From Algoriphagus sp. (GTDB lineage Bacteria; Bacteroidota; Bacteroidia; Cytophagales; Cyclobacteriaceae): a stretch of 64,000 nt of DNA. The position numbers were made by a program, and so were the translations under genes. Positions 53,870 through 61,766 of the stretch are shown in pieces (within the stretch, counting starts at the first letter, position 1; every line of letters begins with the position of its first letter). The DNA is taken from NCBI RefSeq assembly GCF_030694375.1, contig NZ_JAUXYL010000040.1, forward strand, positions 186,001 through 250,000. Reading direction: 5' to 3'. The notes under the pieces are model-generated. The model worked only from the letters and a program-made list of their open reading frames with translations, did not search any database and was not told the origin of the DNA.

Positions 53870-54814
53870 TTATCCAAGGAGTTTCCCGATTACAGCTTGA
53901 GCTGCATAAATTCTGTTTTCTGCCTGCTTCTGCACCAAAGAACGTGCCCCATCGAGGATTTCATCAGAAAGTTCCAGGTTTCTTCTGACCGGCAGGCAGT
54001 GCATTACTTTGGCTTCTTTTGCTTTTTTTAAATGCTTTTCGGTAAGCATCCACGAATGATCCGTTGAAAGAATTTTACCATAATCATTGAAGGATGACCA
54101 GTTTTTAACATACACAAAATCAGCATCTTCAAGAGCTTTACTTTGATTATATTCTAGGCTTGCACCTTTTGTAAAAGCTTCATCCAATTCATATCCTTCC
54201 GGATGAGTAATCGTCAAGTCATGGCCCATTCCCAATGTCCATTCTGAAAAACTGTTTGCAACCGCGTGAGGGATAGCTTTGATATGGGGTGCCCAAGTTA
54301 ACACCACCTTTGGCTTTCTTTTTCCTTCGGCAAATTCCTGAATAGTGATCTGATCGGCCAAACTTTGAAGCGGATGACGAACAGCAGACTCTAAGCTGAC
54401 AACAGGTTTTCCACTATATTTTACGAATTGACCAAACACAAAATCATTCACATCTTCTTCTCGATTTGTCAAAGATGGAAATGCACGAATCGCCAAAATA
54501 TCGAAGTATGAACCCAATACACCAGCAGCATCCTTGATGTGCTCAACAGTTCCTTTGTTCATGATGGCGCCTTCTTTCATCTCTAAGGCCCAACCTTCTT
54601 TGTCCATATTCAGGACGATCGCTTCCATTCCCAGATTTTGCGCTGCGATTTGAGTGGAAACTCGCGTCCGAAGGGAGGGATTTAAAAAAATACAACCGAC
54701 ACGCTTCCCCTGACCTTTTGCGAGATCCAATCTCGGATTGGCTTTGTAGACCAGCGCAAGATCAATCAATTCCTGACCCAATTCCTTGGACTCAAACTTT
54801 ATAAAATGCTTCAT
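53870..54814 (-). CDS. argF': N-acyl-L-ornithine transcarbamylase (probably succinyl type)
   Basis: A 314-residue transcarbamylase of the group that acts on acylated ornithine. The carbamoyl-phosphate motif is SLRTR (47-51), not STRTR as in ornithine transcarbamylase; RHPLQSLADQITI and HCLPVRRN are also present. The acyl-specificity position is Val90 (KGTVEH). In characterised enzymes this residue is Glu in the acetyl form and Pro in the Bacteroides succinyl form, and Val was reported to favour succinyl. This supports N-succinylornithine as substrate. The gene lies between argD and argB in the arginine cluster. Confidence 0.92.
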   Translation of the reverse strand: MKHFIKFESKELGQELIDLALVYKANPRLDLAKGQGKRVGCIFLNPSLRTRVSTQIAAQNLGMEAIVLNMDKEGWALEMKEGAIMNKGTVEHIKDAAGVLGSYFDILAIRAFPSLTNREEDVNDFVFGQFVKYSGKPVVSLESAVRHPLQSLADQITIQEFAEGKRKPKVVLTWAPHIKAIPHAVANSFSEWTLGMGHDLTITHPEGYELDEAFTKGASLEYNQSKALEDADFVYVKNWSSFNDYGKILSTDHSWMLTEKHLKKAKEAKVMHCLPVRRNLELSDEILDGARSLVQKQAENRIYAAQAVIGKLLG

Positions 54815-54842
54815 TTAATGCGGAGCTAGGGTATTAAAAAAC

Positions 54843-55976
54843 TCAGTTACTCAATATTTCTTTCAAAGCGACTAAGAACGAATTTAATTGATTCCAATCT
54901 ACAGACAAAGGAGGGAGTAATCGAATCGTTTGCTTTTTGGCTGCAGAACCAGTGAAAATGTGATATTTCTTCACCAATTCAGTGCGGACAGGGCCAGCGT
55001 CTCTGTCCAAATCTATTCCGATCATCAGACCTTTTCCTCTGACATCGGTGATGCCAGGAATTTGCTTTAATTCTTCGATTAACTTTTCGCCAAGGTCTAA
55101 AGCTTTGGACTGAAGTTTTTCAGCTTCCAAAACCTCCAATACAGCCAATCCAGCTGCACAAGCTAGATGATTTCCTCCAAAAGTGGTTCCGAGTAAACCA
55201 TAGCTTGCCTTAAACTCCGGAGAAATCAAAAGTCCACCAATAGGAAAGCCATTTCCCATTCCCTTAGCCATAGTGATCAGATCCGGCATGACGCCCTCTA
55301 CCCACTGATGGGCAAAAAAGCGACCTGTTCTTCCATAACCGGATTGAACTTCATCCAAGATCAGCTTGGCTGTATACTTTTTTGCCAATGCCGAAATTCC
55401 CAGGAGAAATTCAACGGAAGGAACTTGGATACCACCGACTCCCTGAATTCCTTCGATAAGTATACCTGCAATAGTGTTGGTCTTCAAAGTTTCTTCCACA
55501 GCATCCAAATCTCCCCAAGGCAAGATGTGGAAATCTTCACGTGCATTGCAGGGAGCAATGATTTTGGGATTGTCGGTCAAAGCAACTGCTCCGGAAGTTC
55601 TTCCATGAAATGAACCTGTAAATGCAATGAATCCTGATTTTCCGGTTTCAAAAGATGCCATTTTGATGGCATTTTCATTGGCTTCGGCGCCAGAATTACA
55701 AAGAAATAGCTGATAGGAGTGCAGGCAAGATAGGTGGCCCAGCTTATCGGCAAATTCTTTTTGAATAGGAATCTGAATGGAATTGGAATAGAAGGCGATT
55801 TGATCCAATTGATCTTTGATGCGCTTCACATAGTGGGGATGGGTATGACCGATAGAAATCACTGCGTGACCTCCATACAAATCCAAATATTCCTGTCCCT
55901 GATCATCCCAAAGTTTAGATCCTTCAGCTTTCACCAAAGTAACTGGAATCAGGGGGTATACGTCGAATAAATTCAT
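54843..55976 (-). CDS. argD: Acetylornithine aminotransferase
   Basis: A 377-residue class III aminotransferase. The cofactor Lys lies in ITMAKGMGNGFPIGG (about 232-246), the Asp contact in LILDEVQSGYGRTG, and FHGRTSGAVALT marks the substrate loop. It converts N-acylglutamate semialdehyde to N-acylornithine and passes it to the transcarbamylase encoded next, 28 bases downstream. A 143-base spacer with repeats separates it from argC. Confidence 0.94.
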   Translation of the reverse strand: MNLFDVYPLIPVTLVKAEGSKLWDDQGQEYLDLYGGHAVISIGHTHPHYVKRIKDQLDQIAFYSNSIQIPIQKEFADKLGHLSCLHSYQLFLCNSGAEANENAIKMASFETGKSGFIAFTGSFHGRTSGAVALTDNPKIIAPCNAREDFHILPWGDLDAVEETLKTNTIAGILIEGIQGVGGIQVPSVEFLLGISALAKKYTAKLILDEVQSGYGRTGRFFAHQWVEGVMPDLITMAKGMGNGFPIGGLLISPEFKASYGLLGTTFGGNHLACAAGLAVLEVLEAEKLQSKALDLGEKLIEELKQIPGITDVRGKGLMIGIDLDRDAGPVRTELVKKYHIFTGSAAKKQTIRLLPPLSVDWNQLNSFLVALKEILSN

Positions 55977-56119
55977 TTTTAAAGTACGATTTACGAAATA
56001 CGATTTACGAGGTCTAAATGCTCCTCGATCCTCAATTTCAAATGTTGAACTTCGAATTGCAAAAATCGAAGTTGAATGTTTTATCTAAAGTCTTGTGTCT
56101 AATGTCAAGTGTCTTGCAT
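55977..56119. repeat. Repeat-rich spacer inside the arginine operon
   Basis: The words TACGATTTACGA occur twice (55985-55996 and 55999-56010). Inverted pairs AACTTCGA/TCGAAGTT (56047-56054 and 56067-56074) and the near-palindrome TTGCATTTAAAATGCAA (56114-56130, running into argC) follow. There is no T run after these, so the hairpins may stabilise or cut the mRNA between argC and argD rather than end it. Confidence 0.5.
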
Positions 56120-57088
56120 TTAAAATGCAATAGACTTCAAATTCAATCCTGTCCTTTCATCCAGCCCAAAAGCCAAATTCAAATTCTGAACAGCCTGTCC
56201 TGATGCACCTTTCAGCAGATTATCAATTGCAGAATAGATGACCAATTGTCCGGCTTCTTTTTGGATATGGAGGATGCATTTATTCGTGTTCACTGCTTGC
56301 TTCAAATCAATATCCGGTGTGGACACATGAGTAAATGCCGCATTTTTATAGAACTCATGATAGGCTTTTACAGCTTCCTCTTCAGTTCCTTCAAAAGGAA
56401 AATAGGCTGTGACCCAGATTCCACGGGAGAAATTGCCTCTGTAGGGGACAAACAGTAAATCTGAACTGAAGTCAGGATTAATTTGCCTGAATGTCTGCTT
56501 AATTTCATTGAGGTGCTGATGCGTAAAAAGCTTGTACACGGACATGTTACCACTTCGGTAGCTGAAGTGTGATGTTTCGCCAAGCTTTTTCCCGGCACCG
56601 GTGCTACCCGTGATTCCTGTGATCTGAACAACATCCTTCACCCAGCCTTTTGCAATTGCTGGTGCTAAGGCCAATTGAATTCCAGTGGCAAAGCAACCCG
56701 GATTAGCGATACGTTTTGCAGATTTGATTTTTACAGCATTCACTTCAGGAAGGCCATAGACAAAACCCTCAGATTCATTTCTGAAGTCTGTCGAAAGATC
56801 AATAATGACAGTATCAGGACTAAAAGCATGAGCTTCCAAAAATCCTTTGGTTTCGCCATGTGGCAAACCCAAAAAAACTGCATCTATTCCTTCATTTGGA
56901 ACTTGATCTGAGAAAACCAGATCACAATCTCCGATCAAATCGGGATGAACTTCCGCTACTTTTTTGCCTTTTTGGCTATTGGAATGCACACAGACAAGCT
57001 CACAGGCAGGATGGTGGACCAGAATCCGGAGTAATTCTCCTCCGGTGTATCCCGCTGCACCGATGACTGCTGTTCTGATTTTAGTCAT
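56120..57088 (-). CDS. argC: N-acetyl-gamma-glutamyl-phosphate reductase
   Basis: A 322-residue NADP-dependent reductase. The Rossmann motif IGAAGYTGGELLR (8-20), catalytic Cys in ANPGCFATGIQLAL (about 127-140) and the signature GITGSTGAGKK are clear. It reduces acylglutamyl phosphate to the semialdehyde. The last eight bases of argG overlap its start. Confidence 0.95.
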   Translation of the reverse strand: MTKIRTAVIGAAGYTGGELLRILVHHPACELVCVHSNSQKGKKVAEVHPDLIGDCDLVFSDQVPNEGIDAVFLGLPHGETKGFLEAHAFSPDTVIIDLSTDFRNESEGFVYGLPEVNAVKIKSAKRIANPGCFATGIQLALAPAIAKGWVKDVVQITGITGSTGAGKKLGETSHFSYRSGNMSVYKLFTHQHLNEIKQTFRQINPDFSSDLLFVPYRGNFSRGIWVTAYFPFEGTEEEAVKAYHEFYKNAAFTHVSTPDIDLKQAVNTNKCILHIQKEAGQLVIYSAIDNLLKGASGQAVQNLNLAFGLDERTGLNLKSIAF

Positions 57089-58271
57089 GGCTGTTTACTT
57101 TGTGGAAGATGGAAGTTTGGTTTCCCAAAATACGGGTAAAGCCTTTTACATCTTCACCGGTGTACCCCTTGTTCATTTCACCATAGCTTCCAAACTTCGA
57201 CGACATCAAATCGTGATCTGATTTGATTCCCAGTAAGGTAAATCGGTAAGGCTGAAGCAAAACACGAACATCTCCGGTAACATATTTTTGGGTGTCTTCG
57301 AGGAAAGCTTCCAGATTTCGCATCACCGGATCCAAATAATGTCCTTCATGCAGGTGATTACCATAGAATTCAGACAACTGGTTCTTCCAGAACATCTGCC
57401 ATTTGGTGAGCGTATGCTTTTCCAGAAGTTGATGTCCCTTGATGATGATAATTGGTGCAGCAGCTTCAAAACCCACACGACCTTTGATTCCAATGATCGT
57501 ATCGCCGACATGAATGTCACGTCCAATCCCATAAGGTGCCGCCATAGCCTGCACTTTTTGAATTGCATCTACAGGGTTTTCGAAGACCACTCCGTCGACT
57601 CCTTTCAATTCTCCTTTAACAAAAGTCAATTTTATTTCTTTTGGGGAGGTTTCAGTGACTTGTGTAGGCCAAGCCTCTTCCGGAAGAAACTCAGAAGAAG
57701 TCAAGGTTTCCTTACCACCGACTGATGTTCCCCAAATTCCTTTATTAATGGAATATGCAGCCTTTTCAAAATTCATGGAAACACCATGTTTTTTCAGGTA
57801 TTCGATTTCTTCCTGACGGGAAAGTTTCAGATCACGAATGGGGGTGATGATTTCGATATCCGGAACAATCGTCTGGAAAATCATATCAAATCTCACCTGA
57901 TCATTTCCGGCACCGGTAGAACCATGCGCCACTGCTTTTGCACCGATAGACTTGGCATATTCTGCCAAGGATTTTGCCTGAAGAATTCGCTCTGCGGAAA
58001 CAGAAAGTGGATAGGTTGCATTTTTTAAGACATTACCGAAAACCAAAAACTTGATCACTTCCTGATAATAGGTATCCAATACTTCCAGAATATGGAAAGA
58101 TGCTACACCTAGCGTTTTTGCCCTTGCCTCGATGGTTGCTAACTCTTCTTTGGAAAAGCCACCTGTATTTACAATGACGGCATGAACTTCATAGCCCAAA
58201 TCCTTGGTGAGGTGAAGTGCGCAAAATGTGGTATCCAAGCCTCCACTGTAGGCTAAAACAACTTTCTTCAT
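57081..58271 (-). CDS. argG: Argininosuccinate synthase
   Basis: A 396-residue ATP-dependent synthase with the P-loop-like AYSGGLDTT (8-16) and the second signature AVAHGSTGAGNDQVRFD (about 115-131), both joined to citrulline and ATP binding. It condenses citrulline and aspartate. It lies second in the cluster, 37 bases downstream of the GNAT gene, and overlaps argC by eight bases. Confidence 0.95.
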   Translation of the reverse strand: MKKVVLAYSGGLDTTFCALHLTKDLGYEVHAVIVNTGGFSKEELATIEARAKTLGVASFHILEVLDTYYQEVIKFLVFGNVLKNATYPLSVSAERILQAKSLAEYAKSIGAKAVAHGSTGAGNDQVRFDMIFQTIVPDIEIITPIRDLKLSRQEEIEYLKKHGVSMNFEKAAYSINKGIWGTSVGGKETLTSSEFLPEEAWPTQVTETSPKEIKLTFVKGELKGVDGVVFENPVDAIQKVQAMAAPYGIGRDIHVGDTIIGIKGRVGFEAAAPIIIIKGHQLLEKHTLTKWQMFWKNQLSEFYGNHLHEGHYLDPVMRNLEAFLEDTQKYVTGDVRVLLQPYRFTLLGIKSDHDLMSSKFGSYGEMNKGYTGEDVKGFTRILGNQTSIFHKVNSHD

Positions 58272-58308
58272 TTTAATATTAAATAGGTTTGTTCACTTAG
58301 GAAATGAA

Positions 58309-58992
58309 TTAAAGGAAAATGCTTAGTGCCGAATCTTTGGTCTTATTCAGTTTGAGCATGACATATTTTTTGAGTCTGACCCAACGGTCAAATAGTTTGA
58401 GTTCTTTTTTGAAATCATCTCGCAATGCCAAGTCTTCAGTGTGATTTCGTTTGGCATTTGGATCATACAGCATGGCTGTGCAAAGGCAGTTTTGACGATT
58501 TTTGGACATCAAAATTTCATAATTCACACAGCTTCTGCACCCTTTCCAGAATTCCTCGTCATCCGTTAGATCAGAATAAGATACAGGAATATAGCCTAAT
58601 TCGGAATTGATTTTCATCACAGCTGCACCGGTTGTTAAACCGAAAATTTTAGATTCCGGGTATTTTTTACGACTGAGCTTGAATATTTCCCGCTTAATCT
58701 TTCTTGCTAATCCATACTTTCTAAACTCGGGAGATACAATCAAACCGGAGTTGGCCACGAATTTACCATGCCCCCAAGCTTCGATGTAACAGAATCCCGC
58801 CCAAGTTCCGTCAGCTGTCAAGGCAATCACTGCCTTACCTTCTTCCATTTTTGTTTCGAGGTAAGCAGGGCTTCTTTTAGCGATTCCTGTTCCACGGGCT
58901 TTGGCGGAATTTTCCATCTCGTCTGCTATGGTGACGGAATAAGCCTTGTGGGAAGAATCGGCTACGATGATTTTGAAAGAAATTTCTTCCAT
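58309..58992 (-). CDS. GNAT acyltransferase at the head of the arginine operon, with Cys cluster
   Basis: A 227-residue protein with a GNAT fold (acyl-CoA motif SPEFRKYGLARKI near 88-100 in this numbering) and an extra C-terminal part containing GCRSC and NCLC, four Cys in CxxC-x13-CxC spacing that could bind a metal. ATG 58992 is chosen; the frame can also start four codons upstream at 59004. No separate argA or argJ gene is present, so this first gene of the operon is the obvious candidate for the N-acylglutamate synthase, perhaps using succinyl-CoA. That function is inference from position. Confidence 0.75.
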   Translation of the reverse strand: MEEISFKIIVADSSHKAYSVTIADEMENSAKARGTGIAKRSPAYLETKMEEGKAVIALTADGTWAGFCYIEAWGHGKFVANSGLIVSPEFRKYGLARKIKREIFKLSRKKYPESKIFGLTTGAAVMKINSELGYIPVSYSDLTDDEEFWKGCRSCVNYEILMSKNRQNCLCTAMLYDPNAKRNHTEDLALRDDFKKELKLFDRWVRLKKYVMLKLNKTKDSALSIFL

Positions 58993-59004
58993 AATGGACT
59001 GCAT

Positions 59005-59482
59005 GAGTTAACTCCATCAAACGATGAAGTGTGAAGATTAAGATGAGAAGTCAAGGATTATTCGGAGTATGTTTTCCACGTAGGAAAACAGAAAATATTA
59101 CAGGGTCAAACCCTATAGGTAAACCTATTCCTCCTTGATGGAGCAAAAAATGGCATAGCAATAGTCAATACTTCCACTTTGGTGGGAGTAGTGAAAACAG
59201 GCGCTATGTAAGATTGGTTAATCATGCTCTTGAAGCTGCAAATGTTATACCTCAAATAATAGATTACAAGAAAATCATATAAAAATTTGATTTAATTGAG
59301 ATAATATCTTGCATTCAATACTTCTACATGTTTTAAAACTCTCCAAAACCCTTAACCCAAATAAAATTCGGCGGAAATACTAAAGTGTTTTAAAGGAGGG
59401 GATCAGAATATATTAGACTTCCAACTATCGCTTTTTAAGTTCTAATGCTATACTGCCAATTCTTACCAATAACTCCCAAATG
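59005..59482. other. Gene-free region with a possible gene remnant
   Basis: No complete gene. The plus-strand frame 59139-59282 is open and ends in a protein-like string (GGSSENRRYVRLVNHALEA) that has balanced composition, unlike the surrounding sequence, and may be the tail of a decayed gene. I do not know its family. The region must also contain the promoter of the arginine cluster on the minus strand. No tRNA or terminator was identified. Confidence 0.35.
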
Positions 59483-59506
59483 CTATCCTGCCATTTCTTT
59501 CAATGC
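59444..59506. repeat. Direct repeat duplicating the 3' end of the aminotransferase-fold gene
   Basis: AATGCTATACTGCCAATTCTT (59444-59464) and AATGCTATCCTGCCATTTCTT (59479-59499) are 21-base words differing in few positions, 35 bases apart. The second copy covers the stop codon region of the gene ending at 59483. It looks like slippage or a mobile-element footprint. Confidence 0.55.
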
Positions 59507-60730
59507 CCTAACCAATTGATCCAGTTCAACTGTGGAAGTGTAAATATTTGGGGAAACCCGAACACCCCTGACACCGGATCCATCTATCGGCGCAGTGAAG
59601 ATTTTGTACTTTTCCATCAGGATTTTCCCCATTTCAGCAGGAGTAATTTTTTCTACCCATACATTACCTATTCCGCAGGATCGCTCGGGATTTATTGGTG
59701 TATTGACTTGGATTCCGGGATGATTTCTGACTTGGTCTGACCAATATTTTTGCAAAAACCGCAGTCGATCCTCTTTTCTCTTTAAACCAATTTTATTCTG
59801 AAATTCTATAGCGTTGATCACGGAGAGGTCAGTGGCGGCTGGATGGGTTCCGATATGGTTGAGATATCCAATAGTTTTGAGATTCAAATCAAATGGAGCC
59901 AAAAGTGGCTGGATCTTGCTGATTTTGTCTTTTTTCACATATAGCATCCCTGCTCCGAGTGGCACGCTCAGCCATTTGTGAAGACTGCTGCCGTAGTAGT
60001 CGCAATCCAAGTCATGCATATTAAATGCGAAATGCCCCACTGCATGGGCCCCATCCAGCATGATTTCGACGCCTCGTTCATGCGCCATATCGGCAATTTT
60101 TCTGACTGGCAAAATTTGTCCTGTGATATTCACAATATGCGGAACCATGATCAATCTGGTTTTTGAACTTATGGCCCTGCGGTAGACATCAACTATTTCC
60201 TCATCATTTTCAGGATGTATGGGAATATCTACTTTGACAGTTTTGATTCCCCATCTTTTGGAAGCCATCTCAAACATGGTCTGCATGCTCCCATAATCCT
60301 GATTTGCAAAAACCGCTTCATCACCAGCTTTCCAGGGATATCCTGAGATGATCAAGTCTAATGATTCTGTCGTATTTCTTGTCAATACCACTTCCTCAGA
60401 GAATGCCCCAACGAGTTCGGCAAGCATGGCTGCAGACTTGGCTTTGTTTTCAAACTGGACCCCACGCATGTAAAAGGATGCCTGATAGTTGATCTCCCGA
60501 ATGTGCTCAATGTATTTCTCCAGCGTTTCCTGAGGTAAAAAGCAGTAATACCCATTCTCCAAATTGATGTAATCCGGTTTGATTCGGTAGCCGGCACGGA
60601 TTTGATCCCAGATATCAGCTGAAGAGAAGTCTAGCTCGCCCAGAGAAAAAGGAGCCGCCTTTACCGACAATATTGAACTGCTGCCAATACCTAGAGCAGC
60701 CAAGGATTTGATGAAGGAACGCTTGTTCAT
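59483..60730 (-). CDS. Tat-exported class V aminotransferase-fold protein (isopenicillin N epimerase-like)
   Basis: A 415-residue protein starting MNKRSFIKSLAALGIGSSSI, a twin-arginine-like signal with KRSFIK; the second R is replaced by the common K-R form, so Tat export is likely but not certain. The rest is a PLP-dependent class V fold with cofactor Lys in GSSLHKWLSVPLGAGMLYV and LDGAHAVGHF. Homologues include isopenicillin N epimerase and related periplasmic enzymes; the substrate is unknown. Its end lies within a direct repeat. Confidence 0.86.
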   Translation of the reverse strand: MNKRSFIKSLAALGIGSSSILSVKAAPFSLGELDFSSADIWDQIRAGYRIKPDYINLENGYYCFLPQETLEKYIEHIREINYQASFYMRGVQFENKAKSAAMLAELVGAFSEEVVLTRNTTESLDLIISGYPWKAGDEAVFANQDYGSMQTMFEMASKRWGIKTVKVDIPIHPENDEEIVDVYRRAISSKTRLIMVPHIVNITGQILPVRKIADMAHERGVEIMLDGAHAVGHFAFNMHDLDCDYYGSSLHKWLSVPLGAGMLYVKKDKISKIQPLLAPFDLNLKTIGYLNHIGTHPAATDLSVINAIEFQNKIGLKRKEDRLRFLQKYWSDQVRNHPGIQVNTPINPERSCGIGNVWVEKITPAEMGKILMEKYKIFTAPIDGSGVRGVRVSPNIYTSTVELDQLVRALKEMAG

Positions 60731-60745
60731 GGTAAGGGGAGGTGG

Positions 60746-60943
60746 TTAGAAAACATAGGAAAGTAAAAACAGAAGTACCAAAAAAATAGCCATCCATGTA
60801 ATCCATGGAGCTCGTTTTGGAAATTCAAATTGGCAGATGGGACAGACAGTTGATTTGGAATCAACTTCCATCGCGCAGGAGGGACATTCTTTGGTTTTCA
60901 CGGATAGGACTTGAACTCTTTGGTACAAAATCAGATTTGTCAT
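60746..60943 (-). CDS. Small zinc-ribbon membrane protein
   Basis: A 65-residue protein with a double Cys pair, ECPSCAMEV and VCPICQFEF, typical of a zinc ribbon, followed by one hydrophobic helix (about 46-65) at the C-terminus. The ribbon would face the cytoplasm. The start at ATG 60943 gives an N-terminal extension of about 15 residues. It lies 15 bases upstream of the aminotransferase-fold gene and is divergent from the DsbA-like gene. Confidence 0.75.
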   Translation of the reverse strand: MTNLILYQRVQVLSVKTKECPSCAMEVDSKSTVCPICQFEFPKRAPWITWMAIFLVLLFLLSYVF

Positions 60944-60963
60944 TTAAGTAAATAAAAAAAGCT

Positions 60964-61677
60964 ATGAAAATCGAGATTTGGTCTGATGTTGTTTGTCCTT
61001 TTTGTTACATCGGTAAAAGAAAGTTGGAAAAGGCAATTGAAAAACTCTCCTTTAAAGACAAGGTTGAGGTCGAGTGGAAAAGTTTTCAGCTCAATCCCGA
61101 TCAAAAAACAAATCCTTCGATCAATACCTTGGAGCATTTATCGGAATCCAAAGGTTGGTCAATGAAGCAAACCCTTGAGATCACTTCCAATGTGGTCAAT
61201 ATGGCAGCTGCCCAGGGATTGGTGTTTGATTTTGAAAAAGCAGTAGTTGCGAATACCCGAAATGCTCATCGTCTGATTCATTTGGCAAAAGAGTCCGGAA
61301 AAGGTGATGCAATGAAGGAGCGTTTGCTGAGCGCTTATTTTTCCGAAGGTAAAAATGTGGATGACTTCGCAACTTTGATTTCTTTGGGTAAGGAAGTTGG
61401 CTTGAAGGAAGAAAATATTAAAGCAATGCTTGAGACAGATCAGTTTGATGAAGCTGTAGATCAAGATATTTATGAATCAAGACAAATCGGAGTAAAAGGT
61501 GTTCCATTTTTTGTTCTTGACGGAAAATTCGGAATCTCAGGTGCTCAGCCTGACGAAGTATTTGATCAGACTTTGGAAAAAGCCTGGGCGGAATTTGCCA
61601 AAAGCAATCCCATCTTTGATATGGCTGGCAATTCCGAAGGGGAAAGCTGTGATGTGGATGGAGAAAATTGTCTCTGA
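60964..61677 (+). CDS. DsbA family (FrnE-type) oxidoreductase
   Basis: A 237-residue thioredoxin-like protein with redox pair CPFC (11-14) in VVCPFCYIGKRKL and a helical insert. The cis-Pro loop is VKGVPFFVLDGKFGISGAQ. There is no signal peptide, so it is a cytosolic FrnE-type protein, as in polyketide oxidoreductase and oxidative stress relatives. The Cys-containing tail ESCDVDGENC is also typical. It is 20 bases from the divergent zinc-ribbon gene. Confidence 0.9.
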   Translation: MKIEIWSDVVCPFCYIGKRKLEKAIEKLSFKDKVEVEWKSFQLNPDQKTNPSINTLEHLSESKGWSMKQTLEITSNVVNMAAAQGLVFDFEKAVVANTRNAHRLIHLAKESGKGDAMKERLLSAYFSEGKNVDDFATLISLGKEVGLKEENIKAMLETDQFDEAVDQDIYESRQIGVKGVPFFVLDGKFGISGAQPDEVFDQTLEKAWAEFAKSNPIFDMAGNSEGESCDVDGENCL

Positions 61678-61685
61678 AGTATAAC

Positions 61686-61757
61686 GCTCACAGATTTCTC
61701 GGATTTTCACAGATGAACTCATTTAATCATCTGTGTTTATCAGTGTCATCTGTGAGC
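61686..61757. repeat. Nested inverted repeats between convergent genes
   Basis: GCTCACAGAT (61686-61695) is inverted at ATCTGTGAGC (61748-61757), and within it CACAGATGA (61708-61716) is inverted at TCATCTGTG (61727-61735). The word ATCTGTG/CACAGAT thus occurs four times in 72 bases. It fills the gap between the DsbA-type gene and the SMP-30-like gene and may act as a two-way terminator. I have seen such words recurrently in unrelated genomes, but cannot test this here. Confidence 0.7.
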
Positions 61758-61766
61758 TAAATTCTT

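Noticed and set aside
55985..56010. Short tandem repeat as CRISPR or attachment site
   Set aside because: Just two copies of 12 bases, in an operon spacer, with no integrase or cas gene near.
56866..56874. AAACCCAAA inside argC
   Set aside because: It lies within coding sequence and on the strand opposite to argC, far from any start codon, so it does not belong to the leader-word set.
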